Part shown: positions 58,651-64,000 of the stretch, one piece after another
How positions within the stretch are numbered: the first letter of the stretch is position 1
Layout of the letters: every line of letters begins with the position of its first letter
Assembly (NCBI RefSeq): GCF_000368585.1
Contig: NZ_KB849558.1
Coordinates: 1,825,043 to 1,889,042, forward strand
Direction of reading: 5' to 3'
DNA length: 64,000 nt
Source: Acinetobacter venetianus RAG-1 = CIP 110063
Lineage (GTDB): Bacteria; Pseudomonadota; Gammaproteobacteria; Pseudomonadales; Moraxellaceae
Program-made: the position numbers and the translations under genes
The notes under the pieces: generated by a model
Databases searched by the model: none
Seen by the model: the letters and a program-made list of their open reading frames with translations, nothing else
Told to the model about the DNA's origin: nothing

Positions 58651-59277
58651 ATGACTAAACGCAGAGTTAAACCAGAGCATGAGCGGCGTGAAGAAATCGT
58701 AAACGCTGCATTTGAAGTGATTTATGAGGTCGGTTTATCGCAAACCACCATCGCTCAAATTGCCAAAAAAGCCCAAGTTTCGACAGGTATCGTAAGTCAC
58801 TATTTTGGAGACAAACAGGGCTTGATCAACAACTGTATGAGAGAAATGCTGAAGCGCTTGCATCTAATTTCTCTGCAATACAAGGCTGCCACAATAGATT
58901 CACAGCCAGAAAACCAGATTAAGGCAATTATTGACTCAAACTTTGACATTAGTCAGGTCAACAAAATCGCAATGCGCGTTTGGTTAGATTTTTGGTCTGC
59001 CAGTATGCATATTCCAGAACTTGCTCGTTTACAACGGATTAATGATCGACGTTTGTATTCAAATCTGAAGCACCAATTCCTGCAATTGATGTCAGAAGAC
59101 AGAGCAAATATTGCGGCAAGCGGTCTTGCTGCACTGATTGATGGATTATGGTTACGTGGTGGTCTAATTGAAGATGACGGATTTGATCGTCAGGCTGCGC
59201 GAAGCATTGCATATGATTATTTAGATACGCAACTTGAACTTGCAAAACCAAAATTACAGGAGAGACAAAATGAATGA
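58651..59277 (+). CDS. betI: Choline-responsive repressor BetI
   Basis: A 208-residue TetR-family regulator. Helix-turn-helix: [45 protein letters not shown], residues about 11-55; the [12 protein letters not shown] recognition helix is specific to BetI. The C-terminal domain should bind choline. It opens the betI-betB-betA operon and overlaps betB by eight bases. It represses betT and betIBA without choline. Confidence 0.93.
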   Translation: MTKRRVKPEHERREEIVNAAFEVIYEVGLSQTTIAQIAKKAQVSTGIVSHYFGDKQGLINNCMREMLKRLHLISLQYKAATIDSQPENQIKAIIDSNFDISQVNKIAMRVWLDFWSASMHIPELARLQRINDRRLYSNLKHQFLQLMSEDRANIAASGLAALIDGLWLRGGLIEDDGFDRQAARSIAYDYLDTQLELAKPKLQERQNE

Positions 59278-60739
59278 TGTGCAGATTCATCCATTGTATA
59301 TCCACGGTCAATACGTCAATGCCACCAGTGGTGTGAGCTTTGACAGCATCAACCCTGCCAATGGCAAAGTCATTGCCACAATTCAACAAGCCTCTCAACA
59401 AGACATTGAAAAAGCAGTTCAAAGCGCTCAAGACGGTCAAAAAGTCTGGGCAGCAATGACTGCCATGGAACGCTCACGCATTTTACGCCGCGCAGTTGAT
59501 ATTTTACGTGAACGTAATGATGAGCTTGCTGAACTTGAAACTTTAGATACAGGTAAGGCTTATAGCGAAACCTCTACTGTTGATATCGTGACAGGTGCAG
59601 ATGTTCTTGAATATTACGCAGGTTTGGCGACAGCGATTCAAGGTGAGCAAGTTCCGCTGCGTGAAACAAGCTTTTTCTACACCCGCCGTGAACCTTTAGG
59701 TGTCGTAGCAGGTATCGGCGCTTGGAACTATCCAATCCAAATCGCTTTATGGAAATCAGCTCCTGCGCTTGCAGCAGGCAATGCCATGATTTTCAAACCA
59801 AGTGAAATCACGCCTTTAACTGCATACAAACTTGCAGAAATTTATACCGAAGCAGGCGTACCAAATGGTGTGTTTAACGTCGTGCAAGGCGTTGGTCGTG
59901 ACATCGGTCAATGGCTCACAGAACATCCTGTGATTGAAAAAATCTCCTTTACCGGTGGCGTTGAAACAGGCAAAAAAGTGATGGCAAGTGCTGCCGCTTC
60001 AAGCCTGAAAGAAGTGACCATGGAACTTGGTGGTAAATCGCCCTTGATCATTTGTGAAGATGCGGATATCAACAAAGCCGCTGATATTGCTGTGATGGCA
60101 AACTTCTTTAGTTCAGGTCAAGTCTGTACCAATGGCACACGCGTCTTTGTTCCAGCAACGTTAAAAGCTGCATTTGAAGCTGCGATTTTGGAACGTGTGC
60201 AACGTATCCGTATCGGCGACCCAATGAGCGCAGATACCAATTTCGGCCCACTGACCAGTTTCCCTCATATGGAAAAGGTTCTTTCCTACATCAATGCAGG
60301 CAAACAACAAGGTGCAAAACTACTGATCGGTGGTGATAGAGCATCGGGTGAATTGGCCGAGGGTGCATATGTGTTACCAACGGTATTTACAGATTGTACT
60401 GACGATATGCGCATTGTACAGGACGAAATCTTTGGCCCTGTCATGAGTATCCTAAGTTATCAAACTGAAGATGAAGTGATTCGTCGTGCCAATAACACGA
60501 CTTTTGGTTTAGCTGCTGGTGTGGTGACACCAGACATCAACAAAGCACATCGTATTATTCATCAAATCGAAGCTGGTATTTGTTGGATCAATACATGGGG
60601 CGAATCCCCTGCTGAGATGCCAGTAGGTGGTTATAAACAATCAGGTGTAGGCCGTGAAAATGGTATTTCTACACTGTCTCATTACACACGCATCAAATCC
60701 GTTCAAGTTGAGCTTGGTGATTACCAAAGCATTTTCTAA
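59270..60739 (+). CDS. betB: Betaine aldehyde dehydrogenase
   Basis: A 489-residue NAD(P)-dependent aldehyde dehydrogenase that turns betaine aldehyde into glycine betaine. The catalytic glutamate lies in [14 protein letters not shown] (near residue 252) and the catalytic cysteine in [15 protein letters not shown] (near 286). I start at the ATG at 59270 because AGGAGAG precedes it by six bases; the frame is open further back inside betI. It overlaps the betI stop by eight bases, so translation is coupled. Confidence 0.94.
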   Translation: MNDVQIHPLYIHGQYVNATSGVSFDSINPANGKVIATIQQASQQDIEKAVQSAQDGQKVWAAMTAMERSRILRRAVDILRERNDELAELETLDTGKAYSETSTVDIVTGADVLEYYAGLATAIQGEQVPLRETSFFYTRREPLGVVAGIGAWNYPIQIALWKSAPALAAGNAMIFKPSEITPLTAYKLAEIYTEAGVPNGVFNVVQGVGRDIGQWLTEHPVIEKISFTGGVETGKKVMASAAASSLKEVTMELGGKSPLIICEDADINKAADIAVMANFFSSGQVCTNGTRVFVPATLKAAFEAAILERVQRIRIGDPMSADTNFGPLTSFPHMEKVLSYINAGKQQGAKLLIGGDRASGELAEGAYVLPTVFTDCTDDMRIVQDEIFGPVMSILSYQTEDEVIRRANNTTFGLAAGVVTPDINKAHRIIHQIEAGICWINTWGESPAEMPVGGYKQSGVGRENGISTLSHYTRIKSVQVELGDYQSIF

Positions 60740-60816
60740 AAGCATTGCGCTTTATCTTATCTTGATCAACTGAATCTCAAACATTCAGTTGATCTTGCAA
60801 CAAATAAAGGCAGATT

Positions 60817-62511
60817 ATGAATAAGCAAGAATACGATTATATTATTATTGGTGCAGGTTCTGCGGGTAATGTCCTCGCTGCACGTTTAACTGAAGATTCA
60901 GATGTTTCGGTTTTATTATTAGAAGCTGGCGGCCCAGATTATCGCCTTGATTTCCGTACGCAAATGCCCGCTGCATTGGCTTTTCCATTACAAGGTCGTC
61001 GCTACAATTGGGCATATTTGACTGACCCTGAACCACATATGAATAATCGCCGTATGGAATGCGGTCGTGGTAAAGGTTTAGGTGGTTCATCACTGATCAA
61101 TGGCATGTGCTATATCCGTGGGAATGCGATGGATTTAGACCAATGGTCAACCCATAAAGGGCTTGAAGATTGGGCTTATGCAGACTGTTTACCTTATTAC
61201 AGAAAAGCAGAAACACGCGACATAGGCGCGAACGATTATCACGGCGGTGAAGGCCCTGTTTCAGTCGCAACACCCAAACAAGGCAATAATGTACTATTTA
61301 ATGCAATGGTCGAAGCAGGCGTACAAGCAGGCTATCCACGCACAGATGATTTAAACGGTTATCAGCAAGAAGGTTTCGGTCCAATGGATCGCACAGTGAC
61401 ACCGCAAGGGCGTCGTTCAAGTACTGCTCGTGGTTATTTGGATATGGCAAAAGGTCGTCCAAACCTCACCATCGTCACACATGCTATGACCAATAAAATC
61501 TTGTTTAGCAATAAGCAAGCTGTTGGCGTTGAATATATTATTGGTTCAGATCAGGCCAATATGAAACAAGCGCATGCAAAGCGTGAAGTCTTACTCTGTG
61601 CAGGTGCAATCGCATCACCACAAATTTTACAACGCTCAGGTGTTGGACAAAGCACCTTCCTCAAATCAATGGATATTGAGGTGGTACAAGACTTACCCGG
61701 TGTAGGTGAAAATCTGCAAGATCATTTGGAAATGTATCTTCAGTACAAATGTAAAAAGCCCGTCTCACTCTACCCTGCTTTGAAATGGTATAACCAACCT
61801 GCAATTGGCGCGGAGTGGTTATTCCTCGGCAAAGGGATTGGCGCAAGCAATCAATTTGAAGCAGGTGGATTCATTCGTTCATCTGATGAGTTTGAATGGC
61901 CAAATATTCAATATCACTTCTTGCCTGTTGCGATTAACTACAACGGTAGTAATGCTGTGAATGAACATGGCTTCCAAGCCCATGTTGGTTCAATGCGCTC
62001 ACCTTCTCGTGGTCGGATCAAACTCAAGTCCAAAGATCCATTTGAGCATCCAAGCATCTTGTTCAATTACATGTCAACGGAACAAGACTGGCGCGAATTC
62101 CGCGATGGCATTCGTATCACACGTGAAATCATGCATCAACCTGCGCTCGATCCTTATCGTGGCGAGGAAATTAGCCCAAGCATGCAGTTAAAAACTGATG
62201 CTGAACTGGATTCATTTGTACGTGAACATGCTGAAACTGCATACCACCCATCTTGTAGCTGCAAAATGGGTGAAGACGATATGGCTGTCGTCGATGGACA
62301 AGGTCGTGTGCATGGCGTGCAAGGCCTACGAGTGATCGATGCGTCAATCATGCCGATCATTATCACAGGTAACTTAAATGCCACCACGATTATGATGGCA
62401 GAAAAAATTGCGGATCAAATTCGTGGGCAAAAATTACCACGTTCACAAGCAGGTTATTACAAAGCTGGAACAGCACCTGTTCGACAACCGCCAGTACGTC
62501 CATTTTATTAA
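60817..62511 (+). CDS. betA: Choline dehydrogenase
   Basis: A 564-residue FAD-dependent GMC oxidoreductase, membrane-associated, oxidising choline to betaine aldehyde. The ADP-binding motif [18 protein letters not shown] is at residues 6-23, [21 protein letters not shown] is the GMC signature 1, and [13 protein letters not shown] the signature 2. The catalytic histidine is in [12 protein letters not shown], and [10 protein letters not shown] lies before it. Third gene of the betIBA operon, 77 bp after betB. Confidence 0.94.
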   Translation: MNKQEYDYIIIGAGSAGNVLAARLTEDSDVSVLLLEAGGPDYRLDFRTQMPAALAFPLQGRRYNWAYLTDPEPHMNNRRMECGRGKGLGGSSLINGMCYIRGNAMDLDQWSTHKGLEDWAYADCLPYYRKAETRDIGANDYHGGEGPVSVATPKQGNNVLFNAMVEAGVQAGYPRTDDLNGYQQEGFGPMDRTVTPQGRRSSTARGYLDMAKGRPNLTIVTHAMTNKILFSNKQAVGVEYIIGSDQANMKQAHAKREVLLCAGAIASPQILQRSGVGQSTFLKSMDIEVVQDLPGVGENLQDHLEMYLQYKCKKPVSLYPALKWYNQPAIGAEWLFLGKGIGASNQFEAGGFIRSSDEFEWPNIQYHFLPVAINYNGSNAVNEHGFQAHVGSMRSPSRGRIKLKSKDPFEHPSILFNYMSTEQDWREFRDGIRITREIMHQPALDPYRGEEISPSMQLKTDAELDSFVREHAETAYHPSCSCKMGEDDMAVVDGQGRVHGVQGLRVIDASIMPIIITGNLNATTIMMAEKIADQIRGQKLPRSQAGYYKAGTAPVRQPPVRPFY

Positions 62512-62573
62512 AACAAATTATTTTGATCAGCACTTCACATGATGCGGAGTGCGGAAAACTTAAGGGGAAGGAA

Positions 62574-63365
62574 ATGAAAAAACTTTTACTCGCTCTACCT
62601 TTAGGGTTATGTTTCAACACAGCAAATGCAACAGACCTCGCAGCTGAAACGGCATCTCCTTTCAGCGCCAATGTTACTGTTGCCAGCCAATATGTTTCGC
62701 GCGGCTTCCAACAAACTTGGGGCAAACCAGCGATCCAAGGTGGCCTAGACTATAACCATGATAGCGGTTTTTATGCGGGAACATGGGCATCCACTGTAAG
62801 TGACCATTTTATCCGTGATGCGTCTGTCGAATGGGATGTTTATACAGGTTATAGCCGTAGCTTTGGTGATTTAACTGTAGGCACCAAAGTTGCTTACTAT
62901 TATTATCCGGGTGCTGAAACGACCGCTGAGACAGGTCATACAAGCTTTAACTATGGTGAAATTATCCCAGAAGTTACTTATGGACCACTAACCGTTCGAT
63001 ATGCAGTGACTTATACCCAAGACTATTTCGGCAATAACTCCGATACCCTAGGTGTAGGTAACAATAAGCATTCTCGTGGTTCAGGTTATTTAGATGTGAA
63101 TTGGCATCAACCGATTACGCAAGGCTGGTCTGTCGATGCCCACTACGGCAATCAAAGAATTAAAAACTTCTCTGATGCAAACTTTCAGGATGCAAGTTTC
63201 TCTGTGAATAAAGAGTTACCTTACAATCTTGCAGCAAGTTTGATGTACAGCAAAGCATGGGATAAAGATAATTACTACAAGCAATACAGCAATGGTAATC
63301 CAAACGCAAAAGTATCTGATCCTATTGATTCAACTGTGACCTTCTCTCTCACCAAGAGCTTTTAA
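62574..63365 (+). CDS. TorF-family putative porin
   Basis: A 263-residue outer-membrane beta-barrel. The signal peptide MKKLLLALPLGLCFNTANA ends at about residue 19. The mature protein begins with SANVTVASQYVSRGFQQTWGKPAIQGGLDY, the Gcw_chp (TorF) signature, and alternating aromatic strands run to the terminal F of SLTKSF, as expected for a barrel. The ATG at 62574 has GGGGAAGG five bases upstream. It follows betA by 62 bp with no terminator, so it may be read through from the bet operon, which would suit an uptake role (inference). Confidence 0.88.
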   Translation: MKKLLLALPLGLCFNTANATDLAAETASPFSANVTVASQYVSRGFQQTWGKPAIQGGLDYNHDSGFYAGTWASTVSDHFIRDASVEWDVYTGYSRSFGDLTVGTKVAYYYYPGAETTAETGHTSFNYGEIIPEVTYGPLTVRYAVTYTQDYFGNNSDTLGVGNNKHSRGSGYLDVNWHQPITQGWSVDAHYGNQRIKNFSDANFQDASFSVNKELPYNLAASLMYSKAWDKDNYYKQYSNGNPNAKVSDPIDSTVTFSLTKSF

Positions 63366-63375
63366 TCTTGGTAAT

Positions 63376-63404
63376 AAAAAAGCTGCGTTATCGCAGCTTT
63401 TTTA
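63376..63404. terminator. Bidirectional terminator
   Basis: AAAAAAGCTGCG / CGCAGCTTTTTT stem with a four-base loop, between the convergent porin and dehydrogenase genes. Confidence 0.92.
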
Positions 63405-63420
63405 TGATTCAAACTTAAAA

Positions 63421-64000
63421 TTAAATTAACTGAATATCTGAGCCTGATTTTTTAGGATCAATCAAAATTTTTGCGTGTTGTTCAGGATCACGTAAAGCAT
63501 CAAAAGCATTCTCGACCCCTTCTAAACCAACCACACCTGTAATCAGTGGCGAGCAATCAATCTTACCTTCCGCAATCATATGTAGCGTGTCACGGAACTC
63601 AAGCGGTGTGTAACCCAGTACATATTGGATTTCCAACTCTTTGTTGATTGCCAATGCAGGTTCGATTTTATCGCTTTGCATACAAACACCAACACCTACA
63701 ATACGAGAGAACAATGGCGCACCTTCTAAAATTTGCTGCATGATGCCAGCCACGCCAACACATTCAAAAATTACAGGGCGTTTCGGTAATAGACCAAGTT
63801 TATCCCCCACGCGCATCGCATTGACCCAAGGTAATGAGTAGGTCTGAACTTTATCAAAAATTCCCATCCCCATATTAATGGCTTCAGAGACGTTACCCAA
63901 TAAGCCAAGCTCTTTCCAACTGCTAAATGGAGATTGTTGTTTAGGGTCAATCAAGATATCTGCGCCACACTGCTCAGCCAAACGACGTCGATTCGGTGAA
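63421..64000 (-). CDS. Zinc-type alcohol dehydrogenase, C-terminal part
   Basis: The frame is open from its stop at 63421 through the window edge, so the start is missing. The visible 190-odd residues are the end of a Rossmann-fold medium-chain dehydrogenase: SPNRR and AEQCGADILIDP mark the cofactor-binding strand and helix, and FECVGVAGIMQQILEGAP continues the fold, then EGVENAFDALRDPEQHAKILIDP ends the domain. The catalytic zinc ligands lie upstream, outside the window. The substrate cannot be told. It is convergent with the porin. Confidence 0.82.
   Translation of the reverse strand, partial: SPNRRRLAEQCGADILIDPKQQSPFSSWKELGLLGNVSEAINMGMGIFDKVQTYSLPWVNAMRVGDKLGLLPKRPVIFECVGVAGIMQQILEGAPLFSRIVGVGVCMQSDKIEPALAINKELEIQYVLGYTPLEFRDTLHMIAEGKIDCSPLITGVVGLEGVENAFDALRDPEQHAKILIDPKKSGSDIQLI

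Noticed and set aside
1..64000. tRNA, rRNA and CRISPR arrays
   Set aside because: I saw no cloverleaf with a TTCGA-type loop in the right setting, no rRNA motif and no regularly spaced repeats. The GGTTCGACCCC string at 51937-51947 recalls a T-loop but has no surrounding cloverleaf.

Overview
The window reads as chromosomal DNA of an Acinetobacter species. The DNA is AT-rich with short intergenic gaps. The response regulator at 42415-43131 matches Acinetobacter BfmR as I recall it. A single nuoA-N operon with fused nuoCD, a choline-betaine betTIBA cluster and malate:quinone oxidoreductase all fit the genus. I cannot name the species from sequence alone. I saw no tRNA, rRNA, CRISPR array or complete insertion sequence.

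Layout. 1-900: the 3' end of one small gene and a frameshifted paralogue beside it. 897-3612: a small membrane protein and metG. 3668-4914: an AT-rich two-gene pair of unknown function. 5016-8651: a secreted metallo-beta-lactamase-fold hydrolase, a LysE/RhtB exporter and oleate hydratase. 8696-16504: a methyltransferase, a DUF1345 protein, a TetR-MFS-HlyD efflux operon, a PLP enzyme, a small membrane protein and a YhiN-type flavoprotein. 16537-23208: two small membrane proteins, an MscS-related channel, a conserved unknown protein, the divergent fpr/finR pair, two cold-shock-domain proteins and upp. 23316-38365: the thirteen-gene complex I operon, nuoA to nuoN on the minus strand. 38762-43131: a MASE1-GGDEF protein, a small unknown gene and bfmRS. 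43678-48181: nrdA, a 43-residue membrane peptide and nrdB. 48245-52667: an accessory segment. 52668-56122: mqo, an MFS transporter and a membrane protein. 56171-62511: betT facing betI-betB-betA. 62574-64000: a TorF-type porin and the end of a zinc-type alcohol dehydrogenase.

How genes work together. Complex I and Mqo feed electrons into the quinone pool. BfmRS controls envelope functions. NrdAB makes deoxynucleotides, and its upstream region holds a consensus DnaA box and a tandem pair of NrdR-like boxes 32 bp apart. BetT imports choline and BetA/BetB oxidise it to glycine betaine. A perfect 46-bp palindrome between betT and betI is the obvious BetI operator.

The accessory segment between nrdB and mqo is the best place to look for something undescribed. 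It holds a two-gene AT-rich operon (an NA37/YejK-like protein plus a three-helix membrane protein), which is a plausible candidate defence system. It also holds a TetR gene fused at its end to the remnant of a second TetR gene, and a lone structured RNA locus that looks like a phage C4-type antisense immunity RNA.
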